The notes: generated by a model from the letters alone, not told the origin. Numbered from the stretch's first letter, positions 26,233-37,306 are shown. The stretch is 64,000 nt of DNA from Candidatus Ferrigenium bremense (GCA_019449635.1 JAGRPI010000023.1:62001-126000), one strand, 5' to 3'. Made by a program: numbers and translations.

Positions 26233-27194
26233 TAAAATTGCCGCGTTGCGGCAAAGTTTGACAATTCTAACAGACACTGCTTGTATTTTGAATCGGCAAG
26301 AGAAGAGATGGCCGCGCGTGCCGCTTCCGCTTCGCGCATGGCCTGCTGGCGGGTGAAATCCAGCGCGCCGGTGGCATGGATGATCTGCAGCACTTCGGCA
26401 AACTTTCCCATATCGCCTTGCTCGATCGCGCCGCGCACCACGGCGGCCCGTTCCGGCGTGCCGTGCTGCATCGCATAGATCAGCGGTAACGTGGGCTTGC
26501 CCTCGGCGAGATCGTCGCCGAGATGTTTGCCGGTCTGCGCTTCGTCAGCTGAGTAGTCCAGCACATCATCGACCAGCTGGAACGCAGTGCCGAGGTGCAT
26601 ACCGTAGCTGGCGGCCGCATCCTCGTCTGCGCCGGATGCCTTGCCCAGGATCGCCCCGAGACGCATCGCCGCCTCGAACAGCTTGGCGGTCTTGCAATGG
26701 ATCACGTGCATGTAGTTGGCGGCATCCACGCTCGCATCACGGCAATTGAGCAGTTGCAGCACCTCGCCCTCGGCGATGGTGTTGGTGGCATCGGCCAGCG
26801 TCCGCATCACGCGCATCTCGCCCACCTCGACCATCATCTGGAAGGCGCGCGAGTACAGAAAATCCCCGACCAGCACGCTGGCCGCATTGCCGAACAGCGC
26901 ATTGGCCGTCTCGCGCCCGCGGCGCAATGCGGATTCGTCCACCACATCGTCGTGCAGCAGCGTGGCGGTATGGATGAACTCAACCACCGCCGCCAGATCG
27001 TGATGGTGTTTCCCCCGGTAGCCGAAGGCCTCGGCGGACAGCACTACCAATGCCGGACGCAGCCGCTTGCCGCCACCGTTGATGATGTATTCACCGACCT
27101 GGTTGATCAGCATCACTTCTGAGTGCAATCGGGTACGTATTACCTGGTCTACGGCCGCCATGTCCGCCGCGATCAATTGCTTGAGGTTTTCCAA
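26232..27194 (-). CDS. ispB: octaprenyl diphosphate synthase (trans-polyprenyl synthase)
   Basis: A 320-residue long-chain prenyl transferase that extends farnesyl diphosphate with isopentenyl units to make the ubiquinone side chain. The first aspartate-rich motif LLHDDVVDES is near residue 80 and the second, QLVDDVLDY, near residue 208; GGGKRLRP near residue 40 binds isopentenyl diphosphate. Chain length is not visible from the sequence. The last residues (NFAATRQF) run up to a large palindrome. It is divergent from cstA. Confidence 0.93.
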   Translation of the reverse strand: MENLKQLIAADMAAVDQVIRTRLHSEVMLINQVGEYIINGGGKRLRPALVVLSAEAFGYRGKHHHDLAAVVEFIHTATLLHDDVVDESALRRGRETANALFGNAASVLVGDFLYSRAFQMMVEVGEMRVMRTLADATNTIAEGEVLQLLNCRDASVDAANYMHVIHCKTAKLFEAAMRLGAILGKASGADEDAAASYGMHLGTAFQLVDDVLDYSADEAQTGKHLGDDLAEGKPTLPLIYAMQHGTPERAAVVRGAIEQGDMGKFAEVLQIIHATGALDFTRQQAMREAEAARAAISSLADSKYKQCLLELSNFAATRQF

Positions 27195-27310
27195 CTTCTA
27201 TCCTGATTTGTTGAGATGCCGCGCTGTACGGCTGAAAGAGCGGATAAACACGCCTTGATTTTTAAGGTAGCATTGTCGCATAAAATTTCCGTTCACCGAA
27301 TGACCCCCGC

Positions 27311-29367
<2,057 letters not shown>

Positions 29368-29383
<16 letters not shown>

Positions 29384-29559
29384 ATAGCCTGCTGCGCACC
29401 CTGTGGCGAGCCATCCGCCGGCTCAGCGGCGACGACGGCTACGAGCGCTACCTGGCACACCATGCCGCCGCCCATCCGGATGTGCCCGCGCTGCCGCGCC
29501 GCGTCTGGTTTGCGCTGCAGCAGCAGCAAAAGTGGTCGGGAATCAAACGTTGCTGCTAA
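29368..29559 (+). CDS. YbdD/YjiX-type small protein (DUF466)
   Basis: A 63-residue protein starting at the ATG inside the cstA 3' end, preceded by GGAGGAAGC. It has WRAIRRLSGDDGYERYLAHH and HPDVPALPRRVWFALQQ; family members match at GD..Y..Y..H and the closing Phe-rich stretch. YbdD-like proteins are encoded next to CstA-type transporters and are needed for pyruvate uptake in enterobacteria. The C terminus ends KRCC, where the family usually has a K.RCC pattern as here. Confidence 0.88.
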
Positions 29560-29605
29560 CGGGCATGGCAATTATGTCTTGGCTGATGATGAAAACCGCC
29601 ATGCC

Positions 29606-29651
29606 ACCCCCCTCTCTCCTAGCTCTCTCCCGCAATCGGGAGAGAGGGACG
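29606..29651. repeat. GC-rich GGGAGAGAGG repeat
   Basis: CCCCTCTCTCC and CTCTCTCCC with GGGAGAGAGGG after a CAAT centre. It may end the cstA transcript. No T-run follows. Confidence 0.7.
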
Positions 29652-29683
29652 CAGTCTCGCTACGCGAGTTGTATGTTAAATAT

Positions 29684-29712
29684 TTGCGCAACTCCCTATT
29701 TTTATGGATAAT
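29684..29712 (+). promoter_or_regulatory. predicted sigma-70 promoter of rpmE
   Basis: TTGCGC (29684-29689) and GATAAT (29707-29712) with a 17-bp spacer, 55 bases before the rpmE ATG. The spacing is ideal and no other gene lies between. Confidence 0.6.
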
Positions 29713-29767
29713 GCGCGCCCCGTGAGTGCGTACACCCGCCGCACCGAATTACTCGCAAGGAAAGAAA

Positions 29768-29983
29768 ATGAAAGCAGATATTCACCCGAACTATCAGGAA
29801 ATCACCGTGACTTGCAGTTGCGGCAACAGTTTCAAAACCAAGTCCGTGATGGGCAAGCCAGTGCTGAGCGTTGAAGTTTGCTCCGAATGCCACCCGTTCT
29901 ACACCGGTACGCAGAAGATCGTGGATACTGCCGGCCGCATCGACAAATTCCGCCAGAAATATGGCACCAAAGCTGCAGCGTAG
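29768..29983 (+). CDS. rpmE: 50S ribosomal protein L31, zinc-binding type
   Basis: A 71-residue ribosomal protein beginning [19 protein letters not shown] and ending KYGTKAAA. The Cys pairs CSC near residues 16-18 and CSEC near 36-40 mark the zinc-containing type rather than the zinc-free YkgM paralogue. It has its own promoter upstream and an intrinsic terminator directly downstream, so it is a single-gene transcript. Confidence 0.96.
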   Translation: MKADIHPNYQEITVTCSCGNSFKTKSVMGKPVLSVEVCSECHPFYTGTQKIVDTAGRIDKFRQKYGTKAAA

Positions 29984-30006
29984 GAACTTTACGCAACAGT
30001 TTTATC

Positions 30007-30032
30007 AAAAGGCAGCATTTGCTGCCTTTTTT
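30007..30032 (+). terminator. rpmE terminator
   Basis: AAAAGGCAGC, loop ATTT, GCTGCCTTTTTT. A perfect 6-bp GC core with A/T extension and a T-run, 23 bases after the rpmE stop. Confidence 0.92.
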
Positions 30033-30101
30033 ATTTGCGGCGACAATCCCGCCTGATATCCGACCTCCAACAGAGACTCCAAACATCGAACAGGAACTGA
30101 C

Positions 30102-31523
30102 ATGCGTCCTTTAATTATCGCCCTTGCCCTTTCGCTGCTGTCCGGCTGTGCGCAAAATCCCGTGTCCGGACAATCCGACTTCGTGATGATGTCGGAAGAA
30201 CAGGAAATCGCCATCGGCCGCCAATACAACGAACAGGTGATCAAGAAGCAGTACCAGGTTTATGAGTCGAAAGCGTTGCAGGATTATGTCGACCGCGTCG
30301 GGCAAAAGCTCGCCAGGCAGAGCCACCGCCCCAACCTGCAGTATCACTTCACCGTGCTGGACACGCCGGAAATCAATGCCTTTGCGCTGCCCGGCGGCTA
30401 TGTCTACATCACGCGCGGCATCCTGGCCTACCTCAACAGCGAGGCGCAACTGGCCGCCGTGGTGGGGCATGAGATCGGCCACGTCACGGCGCGCCACGGC
30501 GTGCGCCAGCAAAGCGTCGCGCAAGCCGCCAATATCGGGCTGACCATCGCCTCCATCTTCGTGCCGGAGATCGGCACCAATCTCGGGCAGAACCTGACCA
30601 ATATTCTGGGCGGCGCGCTGCTGTCCGGCTACGGGCGCGAGCAAGAACTCGAGGCCGACCGCCTGGGCGCGCAATATCTGGCGCGCGCCGATTACGATCC
30701 GCAGGCCATCATCAGCGTGCTCCGCGTGCTGAAGAACCAGGAACTGGAGGATGAAAAACTGGCCAAGCAGGAAGGGCGCGAACCGCGCCGCTACTCCGGC
30801 CTGTTCGCCACGCACCCGGACAACGACACGCGCCTGAAGCAAGTGGTCGGCGAAGCGGACAAACTGGCTCCCGCCGCACCCTTCGAAGGACGCAGCGAAT
30901 TCCTCGCCGCCACCGACGGGCTGGTGTTCAACGACAACAGCGAGCAGGGCGTAGTGCGCAACAACCGCTTCTATCACGATGAGTTGGGTATCGCGCTACA
31001 ATTCCCGGAAACCTGGCAGGTGCACAACCTGCCGAATGCGCTGATCGCCATCAGCCCGCAAGGCGAAGCCCGGCTGCAAATGCAAATGGATCCGAAGCCC
31101 AGCGGTTCGCCGGTCGAATATGCGCGCCGCTTGGCGGGCTATGGCGCACAGGTCAGGTCGCTCGAAGTGAACGGATTGTCCGCCGCACTGATCGATCTGC
31201 CGGACAGCATCGGCGGCGTCGTTTACCTGGACCGGAAAGCGTTCATCCTGCAAGGACAGGGCAAGGACCGCAAAGGACTGGCCGCGCATCGCGACGAGAT
31301 CATCGACACGGTGCGCAGCTTCCATGCGCTCACCGCCGAGGAACGCAAGCGAATCAAGCCGCTCAGCATCCGCATCATCAACGCGCGCCAGGGCGACACC
31401 TACGCCAGGCTCGCGCAGGGCTCACCGCTCGGCAAATCGGCAGAAAGCTACCTGCGCCTGATCAACGCACAATATCCCGACGGCGAGCCGCGAGCCGGGC
31501 AGCGCATCAAGATCGTGGAATAG
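30102..31523 (+). CDS. M48-family metalloprotease (BepA/LoiP-like lipoprotein)
   Basis: A 473-residue predicted lipoprotein (lipobox LLSGCAQNP, Cys near residue 17). The zinc site HEIGHVTARHG is near residue 124 and the third ligand Glu is in EQELEADRLGAQYL near residue 187. A linker follows, and a C-terminal part from about residue 290 resembling the extra domain of betaproteobacterial M48 proteins with a LysM-like end (INARQGDTYARLAQGSPLGK). Relatives degrade misfolded outer-membrane proteins in the periplasm. An outer-membrane anchor is likely, because residue 2 after Cys is Ala rather than Asp. Confidence 0.87.
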   Translation: MRPLIIALALSLLSGCAQNPVSGQSDFVMMSEEQEIAIGRQYNEQVIKKQYQVYESKALQDYVDRVGQKLARQSHRPNLQYHFTVLDTPEINAFALPGGYVYITRGILAYLNSEAQLAAVVGHEIGHVTARHGVRQQSVAQAANIGLTIASIFVPEIGTNLGQNLTNILGGALLSGYGREQELEADRLGAQYLARADYDPQAIISVLRVLKNQELEDEKLAKQEGREPRRYSGLFATHPDNDTRLKQVVGEADKLAPAAPFEGRSEFLAATDGLVFNDNSEQGVVRNNRFYHDELGIALQFPETWQVHNLPNALIAISPQGEARLQMQMDPKPSGSPVEYARRLAGYGAQVRSLEVNGLSAALIDLPDSIGGVVYLDRKAFILQGQGKDRKGLAAHRDEIIDTVRSFHALTAEERKRIKPLSIRIINARQGDTYARLAQGSPLGKSAESYLRLINAQYPDGEPRAGQRIKIVE

Positions 31524-31621
31524 AGAGTAGTGAGTAGTGAGTGGGTTTCCTACTGAGGCGTGCAGCGCCGTTCCACTTTCCACTGAGCGCAGCGACCCAC
31601 TTTCTACTGAGGTGCACAACG
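31524..31621. repeat. TACTGAGG-type imperfect repeats
   Basis: After the M48 stop there is GAGTAGTGAGTAGTGAGT and three imperfect units of YTTYCYACTGAG followed by G/C-rich GCAGCGCCG-like sequence. Low-complexity intergenic repeat of unknown role, related in style to the GGAAGTA repeats at 33315. Confidence 0.6.
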
Positions 31622-31671
31622 CCGCTTCATTCACCACCAATAGTAAAGAATGACTTTTTTCTGAAAGCATA

Positions 31672-33336
31672 ATGTATTTCATCAAACCTACCGACCCGCA
31701 CCCGATCACCGCCGGCAAGGCGGTGCTGCTCGGGCTGCTGTGCCTGGTCTGGCTGGGCACCGGGCTGGTCGGCCACGACCCGTGGAAGCCGGATGAAGCA
31801 CAGGGATTCGGGCTGATCTACTCGATACTGCAAAGCGGCGACTGGCTGGTGCCCACCCTCGCGGGCGAACCGTATATGGACAAGCCGCCGCTGTATTACT
31901 GGACTGCTGCCCTGTTCGCCAAGTTATTCTCTCCGCTGCTGCCGCTGCACGACGGCGCGCGCCTCGCGAGTGGCTTCTATGTCGGACTGACCCTGCTGTT
32001 CACCGGCCTCGCCGGAAGAAAGCTGTACGGCGAGAACCGCGGCTGGGCGGCAGCGGTCATCCTGCTCGGCTGCGTCGGCATGCTGGTTCGCGCGCACCAG
32101 ATGATCACCGACCTGGCGCTGCTCGCCGGGTGCGCGATGCTGCTGTACGGCTTCGCCTACAGCCAGGAACGCGCGCTGCGCGCCGGCGTGCTGATCGGCA
32201 CCGGCATGGGCATCGGCTTCATGGCCAAGGGCTTCATCGCGCCGGTGCTGCTCGTTCTGATCGCCGCGCTGCTGCCCGCACTGTTCAGGAACTGGCGCAC
32301 GCGCAACTATCTTGCCAGCCTCGGCATCGCCGCCCTGTGCGCGCTGCCGTGGCTCACCGTGTGGCCGCTGCTGCTCTATCTGCATTCCCCGCACCTGTTC
32401 GCCGACTGGGCGTGGACGCACAACATCGGCCACTGGCTGGATTACGCGAAAAGCGGACCGAGCAGGGAATCGCTCTATTACCTGAAGAACCTGCCGTGGC
32501 TCGCGTGGCCGGCGCTGCCGCTCGCGGCCTGGACAGTCTGGCAGTCGCGCAAGCGCCTCGCGCAGCGCGACGACCTGCATCTGCCGCTGATCGCCTTTGG
32601 CGTGATGTTCGTCACGCTCAGCCTCGTGCCGGACATCAAGGAAGTGTTCGCGCTGCCGATGCTGCTGCCGATCGCCCTGCTCGCCACCGCCTCGCTGTCG
32701 TCGCTGAAACGCGGCGCGGCCAACGCGCTGGACTGGTTCGGCCTGATGACCTTCGCACTGTTCGCCATCGCGATGTGGTGGGGCTGGGCTGGCCTGCTGC
32801 TCGACAACCACGCCAAGATCACGCTGTGGCTCAAGGACTACCAGCCCGGCTTCGAGCCCGAGCTGCGCACCGGTCATTTCGTCATCGCCATCGCCGCCAC
32901 CATACTGTGGCTGATACTGGCCTGGCATGTCGGCCGTTCGATGCGCCGCGCCGTGACCAACTGGGCAGCGGGCATCACGCTGGTCTGGGTCCTCGCGATG
33001 ACGCTGTGGCTGCCGTGGCTGGACAGCGGCAAGAGCTACCGCGGCATGGTCGCCTCGCTGAAGCAGGCCATGCCGCATCAATACCGCTGCGTCGGCTATG
33101 ACTACCTCGGCGACGGGCAGCGCGCCATGCTGCACTACTTCGGCGGCATCATCACGCGCGAGGACCGTAACGGCCGCTGCGACCTGCGCCTGATCCAGGG
33201 CGACCGGCTATCCAGGCCGCTGCTCGACGAGACGCGCTGGAAGAAGATCTGGGAAGGCAGCCGCAAGGGGGACAAGAGCGAGCATTACCGGCTGTATCGG
33301 AAAGTTGAAAACCGGGAAGTAGGAAGTAGGAAGTAG
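31672..33336 (+). CDS. ArnT-like glycosyltransferase (GT83/PMT family)
   Basis: A 554-residue polytopic protein with about 12 transmembrane helices. The first loop has VGHDPWKPDEAQGFGLI near residue 35 with the acidic Asp/Glu typical of lipid-linked sugar transferases of the ArnT/PMT superfamily, followed by EPYMDKPPLYYWTAALFAK. Such enzymes move an undecaprenyl-linked sugar onto lipid A, glycan or protein on the periplasmic face. The substrate is unknown. The last residues (about 10) are encoded by the beginning of a GGAAGTA tandem repeat, so the natural C terminus may have been altered. Confidence 0.8.
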   Translation: MYFIKPTDPHPITAGKAVLLGLLCLVWLGTGLVGHDPWKPDEAQGFGLIYSILQSGDWLVPTLAGEPYMDKPPLYYWTAALFAKLFSPLLPLHDGARLASGFYVGLTLLFTGLAGRKLYGENRGWAAAVILLGCVGMLVRAHQMITDLALLAGCAMLLYGFAYSQERALRAGVLIGTGMGIGFMAKGFIAPVLLVLIAALLPALFRNWRTRNYLASLGIAALCALPWLTVWPLLLYLHSPHLFADWAWTHNIGHWLDYAKSGPSRESLYYLKNLPWLAWPALPLAAWTVWQSRKRLAQRDDLHLPLIAFGVMFVTLSLVPDIKEVFALPMLLPIALLATASLSSLKRGAANALDWFGLMTFALFAIAMWWGWAGLLLDNHAKITLWLKDYQPGFEPELRTGHFVIAIAATILWLILAWHVGRSMRRAVTNWAAGITLVWVLAMTLWLPWLDSGKSYRGMVASLKQAMPHQYRCVGYDYLGDGQRAMLHYFGGIITREDRNGRCDLRLIQGDRLSRPLLDETRWKKIWEGSRKGDKSEHYRLYRKVENREVGSRK

Positions 33337-33363
33337 GAAGTAGGAAGTAGGAAGTAGGAAGTA
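33315..33363. repeat. tandem repeat, seven copies of GGAAGTA
   Basis: Seven perfect 7-bp units over 49 bases. The array begins in the last codons of the glycosyltransferase gene, whose stop codon TAG arises within the repeat. Perfect units suggest recent slippage expansion. Confidence 0.95.
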
Positions 33364-33404
33364 GGGCTCGCCGCTGCGCGGCTTCCAAAAGCGCGGTTCA
33401 GAAT

Positions 33405-33441
33405 GTAGGGCGTCAATAAGCGAAGCGCATTGCGCCGTATG
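33405..33441. repeat. REP unit beside the RAYT gene
   Basis: GTAGGGCGTCAATAAGCG followed by AGCGCATTGCGCCGTATG, a single REP of the GTAGGGYGCAATAA family. It lies immediately after the stop codon of the transposase gene. Confidence 0.85.
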
Positions 33442-33972
33442 TCAATCCTTGTATCCAAGCGCATCTTCATCGCCACCCGTCCAATCCGCCGGGTAAATAC
33501 CCCGCTCAACCAACCGATGAAAAGTCGAATGCGGCCAATCCGCCAGCCGTTTGACCAAGCCATGTTTGAGCGGATTGATATGGACGTAATCCATGTGTGC
33601 AGAAAAATCCGCCTCATTGCGGATCAGGTGTTCCCAGTAACGGCGTTGCCAAATCCCTCGTTCGTTGCGCGCCATGCGAACTTGAGAGCGCCGTTCGGTT
33701 TTTGGCAATGCCTTGGAAAACGCTATCTTGATCAACCGCCATCGGGTCGCGAAATCGTCATCATCGGGCGGGAGTTCGATAACGCAATGCAGATGTTCCG
33801 GCAACACCACCCAGCCATAAATGATGAAGGGATGTCGTTGCCGCACCGATGCTACCGCCTCGCGCAGCAAATCCACATGCCGGATCAGCAGGTCATTACC
33901 CTGCCGTTGCAGCAGATTGACGGTGAAGAAATAAGTGCCGCCCGGATGCCAGGCGCGACGGTAATCAGGCAT
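33442..33972 (-). CDS. REP-associated tyrosine transposase (RAYT, Y1 family)
   Basis: A 176-residue HUH-type single-strand transposase starting MPDYRRAWHPGGTYFFTVNL. The metal-binding HUH motif is in LPEHLHCVIELPPDDDD near residue 70, and the catalytic Tyr is in HMDYVHINPLKHGLVKRL near residue 140. RAYTs are single-copy relatives of IS200/IS605 transposases linked to the spread of REP sequences. Here REPs lie immediately at both sides (33405-33441 and 34036-34113), the normal arrangement. The ATG at 33972 is chosen because the upstream 31 codons are not conserved in the family and reach into the REP. It appears intact. Confidence 0.92.
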   Translation of the reverse strand: MPDYRRAWHPGGTYFFTVNLLQRQGNDLLIRHVDLLREAVASVRQRHPFIIYGWVVLPEHLHCVIELPPDDDDFATRWRLIKIAFSKALPKTERRSQVRMARNERGIWQRRYWEHLIRNEADFSAHMDYVHINPLKHGLVKRLADWPHSTFHRLVERGIYPADWTGGDEDALGYKD

Positions 33973-34035
33973 GGCGGCAGTATGAAGGTATTTCCACGCG
34001 AAGCACAACGGAAGGTGCGGCACCCAAAGTCTCAC

Positions 34036-34113
34036 GTAGGGTGCAATAAGCGCAGCGCATTGCACCGGATGAAATACATGCGGCGCAATGCCCGTTGGTT
34101 ATTGCGCCCTACG
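34036..34113. repeat. REP pair (BIME) upstream of the RAYT gene
   Basis: Inverted REP units, GTAGGGTGCAATAAGCGCAG on the left and ATTGCGCCCTACG on the right. The whole unit is almost identical to the reverse complement of 16312-16388. Confidence 0.88.
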
Positions 34114-34117
34114 CTTG

Positions 34118-34444
34118 CTACACATTTTTTTTGGGAAAGCCAGCACTGATCCAGCGAAAGACACGTAGAGCAATCAACGCTACTAACCACCCCGCAATTA
34201 CTGGACCGAATGCATAAAATGCAACGTCCGGCCAATAAGCAGTGGTATCCATTAAGCCTTGAAGTGAAACCTTATCGAGACACTCTTTAGAGGAATCTGC
34301 TTGCCCAGCAAAACAGTTGCTAGCTTGCGACTGATATAAAGCCTCTGCGCTCTTCACCTGCTCATTTCGTTCGTATATTGCTGCCCCTAATACCCACAGC
34401 ACTGATAAAACCGCTCCAATTCTCTGCCAACCATTTAGACGCAT
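34118..34444 (-). CDS. small membrane protein of unknown function
   Basis: A 108-residue protein starting MRLNGWQRIGAVLSVLWVLG. It has two transmembrane helices, at about residues 8-24 and 73-96, around a polar loop with two Cys (NCFAGQ and ECLDKV). The C terminus (RWISAGFPKKNV) is basic. Codon use is AT-richer than in neighbouring genes. Similar short proteins occur scattered in proteobacteria without known role. Together with the next gene it makes an AT-rich block between the RAYT and aroC, probably acquired. Confidence 0.65.
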   Translation of the reverse strand: MRLNGWQRIGAVLSVLWVLGAAIYERNEQVKSAEALYQSQASNCFAGQADSSKECLDKVSLQGLMDTTAYWPDVAFYAFGPVIAGWLVALIALRVFRWISAGFPKKNV

Positions 34445-34520
34445 GATTCCTCCGATTAAACAATACAAAATCGATTTATCTCTGTCTCATAGCAGTTGAA
34501 CGACCCGTTTGAACGAGTTG

Positions 34521-34871
34521 CTAGGGAGTGTTAGTGATGTCCTCAAGATAGCACCTAAGTTGTTCACTAAGGCAAATAATCTGATTGGCGATTTTAGTGC
34601 CAGTGGCGTATCGCATGCCTTTCAAAGTTCTTTCAATAGATCCGTATAATACTCCGCCATCATCGTTTAAAAGTGGGCCAGCACGAGTTAACAATTCCAT
34701 AATCGATTTCCAATCTTTTCTTAAACTTTCTGGAAAATCATTTTCTTGCAACACATGTAGATGATTAATATATGCAGAATGTAGTCTTGATTTTATATCC
34801 CTTGATCCAGTTGCTAAATCAATTATGGCAAGTTCAAGTTTTTGTAATGCGTACCCAGCGTCACCGTCCAT
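34521..34871 (-). CDS. hypothetical protein (116 aa, helical)
   Basis: The frame from ATG 34871 gives a 116-residue, mostly helical, soluble protein: ALQKLELAIIDLATGSRDIK, DFPESLRKDWKSIMELLT, then GGVLYGSIERTLKGM and closing AQIICLSEQLRC-like helix. I do not recognise a family. It starts nine bases after the aroC stop on the same strand, so it may be cotranscribed with aroC. The GC content is clearly lower than that of aroC, suggesting horizontal origin. Confidence 0.6.
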   Translation of the reverse strand: MDGDAGYALQKLELAIIDLATGSRDIKSRLHSAYINHLHVLQENDFPESLRKDWKSIMELLTRAGPLLNDDGGVLYGSIERTLKGMRYATGTKIANQIICLSEQLRCYLEDITNTP

Positions 34872-34879
34872 TTTGATCC

Positions 34880-35968
34880 CTAACGCAACTTCGGCGTCCC
34901 GCAAACCACATCCGCATTCTGCCCCCGATGCCTCAACGCATGATCGATCAGCACCAGCGCGAGCATCGCCTCGGCGATAGGCGTGGCGCGGATGCCGACG
35001 CACGGGTCGTGGCGGCCTTCGGTGGAGACCTTGACGGGCTTGCCGGCCTTGTCGATGGAGTTGCGTTCGATGCGGATGCTCGAGGTCGGCTTGACCGCGT
35101 AGTGCGCGACGATGTCCTGTCCGGTGGAGATGCCGCCGAGGATGCCGCCCGCATTGTTCGACAGAAATCCCTGCGGCGTGAGCTCGTCGCCGTGCTCGCT
35201 GCCGCGCTGCATGACCGAGGCGAAGCCCGCGCCGATCTCGACGCCCTTCACCGCGTTGATGCCCATCAGCGCGTAGGCGATCTCGGCATCCAGGCGGTCG
35301 AACACCGGCTCGCCCCAGCCGACCGGGACGTTGTGCGCGACGACCGCGAGCTTCGCGCCGATGGAGTCGCCGGACTTACGCAGCGCGTCCATGTAGTCTT
35401 CCAGCGCGGGCACCACGCTCGCGTTGGGCGCAAAGAACGGGTTGTTGTCCACGTCGTCCCAGCTCTGGAACGGAATTGAAATTTCGCCGAGCTGCGCGAG
35501 GTAGCCGCGCACCGTCACGCCGTATCTTTCGTTCAGCCACTTCTTCGCGATCGCGCCCGCCGCGACGCGCGCCGCCGTCTCGCGCGCCGATGCGCGCCCG
35601 CCGCCGCGGTGGTCGCGGATACCGTATTTCTGCCAGTAGGTGTAGTCGGCGTGGCCGGGGCGGAAGGTCTCGGCGATGCTGCCGTAGTCCTTGCTGCGCT
35701 GGTCTTCGTTGCGGATCAGCAGCGCGATCGGCGTGCCGGTGGTCTTGCCCTCGAACACGCCGGACAGGATTTCCACGGTATCCGATTCCTGCCGCTGCGT
35801 GACATGGCGCGAGGTGCCGGGCTTGCGCCGGTCGAGGTCATGCTGGAGGTCGGCCTCGCATAACGCCAGCCCCGGCGGGCAGCCGTCCACCACGCAGCCG
35901 ATCGCCGCGCCGTGCGATTCGCCGAACGAAGTCACCGTGAACAAGGTACCGAAGATGTTTCCAGACAT
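34880..35968 (-). CDS. aroC: chorismate synthase
   Basis: A 362-residue FMN-dependent enzyme making chorismate from 5-enolpyruvylshikimate 3-phosphate, the precursor used by TrpE at the start of this window. It begins [20 protein letters not shown], with GCPPGLAL, then [20 protein letters not shown], then [10 protein letters not shown] and the C-terminal [20 protein letters not shown]. The ATG at 35968 fits the family start, while in-frame codons further upstream pass through a repeat. Confidence 0.96.
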   Translation of the reverse strand: MSGNIFGTLFTVTSFGESHGAAIGCVVDGCPPGLALCEADLQHDLDRRKPGTSRHVTQRQESDTVEILSGVFEGKTTGTPIALLIRNEDQRSKDYGSIAETFRPGHADYTYWQKYGIRDHRGGGRASARETAARVAAGAIAKKWLNERYGVTVRGYLAQLGEISIPFQSWDDVDNNPFFAPNASVVPALEDYMDALRKSGDSIGAKLAVVAHNVPVGWGEPVFDRLDAEIAYALMGINAVKGVEIGAGFASVMQRGSEHGDELTPQGFLSNNAGGILGGISTGQDIVAHYAVKPTSSIRIERNSIDKAGKPVKVSTEGRHDPCVGIRATPIAEAMLALVLIDHALRHRGQNADVVCGTPKLR

Positions 35969-36012
35969 GGTGTCATCTCGCAAAAAGAGTGCGCAAAGTT
36001 TAACATAGCGCG

Positions 36013-36122
36013 CCACCCCACCCCACCCCTCCCTTGTCAGGGAGGGAGCCCGTGAGCAAGCGCCCCACTGCTCCTCCCCTGACAAAGGGAGGCTGGGAGG
36101 GGCTAGGGAGGCTGGAAGGGGT
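36013..36122. repeat. GC-rich GGGAGGG repeat between aroC and the oxidoreductase gene
   Basis: Inverted blocks CCCTCCCTTGTCAGGGAGGG and CCTCCCCTGACAAAGGGAGG with repeated GGGAGGGG. It fills most of the divergent gap. Both genes must have promoters within or beside it. Confidence 0.75.
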
Positions 36123-36146
36123 TGTTTTAAACTGAAGAGAGAACCG

Positions 36147-37160
36147 ATGAAAGCCATCTTCGCCACCGCCGCAGGCGGCCCGGACGTGCTGCAACTGCGC
36201 GATATTCCAAAACCGGAACTGCCCTCGCCGCAGCACCTGCGCGTGAGGCTCGCCGCCGCCGGGGTGAACCCGGTGGACACCAAGCTGCGCGCCAGGCCCG
36301 CCTACCACCCCGACAAGCTGCCCGCGATCCCCGGTTGCGACGGCGCGGGCATCGTCGAGGAGACCGGCAGCGCGGTGACGCGCTTCAAGTCTGGAGACGC
36401 GGTGTATTTCTGCAACGGCGGGCTGGGCGGAAACTTGGGTGACGAGCCGGGCTGCTATGCCGAATACACCACGCTGCACGAGGAGTATTGCGCGGCGAAG
36501 CCCGCCAACCTCAGCTTACAGGACAGCGCCGCGTTGCCGCTGGTGCTGCTCGCCGCGTGGGAGGCATTGGTCGAACGCGCCAGCCTGCAGGCCGGGCAGA
36601 CCGTGCTGATCCATGCCGCCGCCGGGGGCGTGGGGCATGTCGCCGTGCAGCTCGCCCATCACCTCGGCGCGCGCATCGCCGTGACGGTCAGCGACGAGAA
36701 AAAGGCCGGGCTGGCGCATGGCCTCGGCGCGGAGAAGATCATTAACTACCGTGAACAGGATTTTGTTGCTGAGGTACTGGGCTGGACCGGTGGAAAAGGC
36801 GCGGACGTGGTGTTCGACACGGTGGGCGGCGAGACTTTCCTGCGCTCGCTGAACGCCGTGCGCATCTACGGCAGGCTGGACACCCTGCTCTCCACCCCGC
36901 TGTCGCTGGCCGACACGCAACTGGCGCGGCTGCGCAACCTCTCGCTGAGCTTCGTGCTGATGCTCACCCCTCAGGTGCTGAAGCTGCACGACGAGCGTGT
37001 GCGCCAGCGCAGGATACTGGAACAGGGCGCGCGACTCGTCGAGGCGGGCAGACTCGGCGTGCTGGTATCGCACAAGCTGCCGCTGGAAAGTGCGGCCGAG
37101 GCGCACCGCATGATCGAGGCAGGCGGCATGACCGGCAAGATCGTGCTGACGATGGGTTAA
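36147..37160 (+). CDS. zinc-free MDR alcohol dehydrogenase / quinone oxidoreductase-like
   Basis: A 337-residue medium-chain dehydrogenase/reductase. The GroES-like part starts [19 protein letters not shown], with [11 protein letters not shown] and [17 protein letters not shown]. The NADP-binding Rossmann turn [14 protein letters not shown] is near residue 155. The zinc-binding Cys/His set is absent, so it belongs with zeta-crystallin-like quinone reductases. The substrate is unknown. It has an RBS (AGAGAG) before the ATG. Confidence 0.87.
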   Translation: MKAIFATAAGGPDVLQLRDIPKPELPSPQHLRVRLAAAGVNPVDTKLRARPAYHPDKLPAIPGCDGAGIVEETGSAVTRFKSGDAVYFCNGGLGGNLGDEPGCYAEYTTLHEEYCAAKPANLSLQDSAALPLVLLAAWEALVERASLQAGQTVLIHAAAGGVGHVAVQLAHHLGARIAVTVSDEKKAGLAHGLGAEKIINYREQDFVAEVLGWTGGKGADVVFDTVGGETFLRSLNAVRIYGRLDTLLSTPLSLADTQLARLRNLSLSFVLMLTPQVLKLHDERVRQRRILEQGARLVEAGRLGVLVSHKLPLESAAEAHRMIEAGGMTGKIVLTMG

Positions 37161-37173
37161 AGAGATGCAAAAT

Positions 37174-37293
37174 GAGTCACGGATAGACACGGTTTAAACA
37201 CTGATAGAAACTCGAATCTGTCTCCGACCTGTGCAGCCCGTAAATATGGTTTTTTATTGATAATCCGTGAACATCCGTGTCTATCCGTGGCTA
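37174..37293. repeat. CCACGGAT inverted repeat, copy 4
   Basis: The left arm is GTCACGGATAGACACGG and the right arm contains ATCCGTG twice and ends ATCCGTGGCT. It lies between the oxidoreductase gene and tatD and ends 13 bases before the tatD ATG. Confidence 0.82.
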
Positions 37294-37306
37294 AATTTTA
37301 TAATTC

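Noticed and set aside
33315-33363. Possible CRISPR-like array of short repeats
   Set aside because: Units are 7 bp with no spacers. No direct repeats of 23-40 bp with regular spacers, and no cas gene, are seen anywhere in the window.
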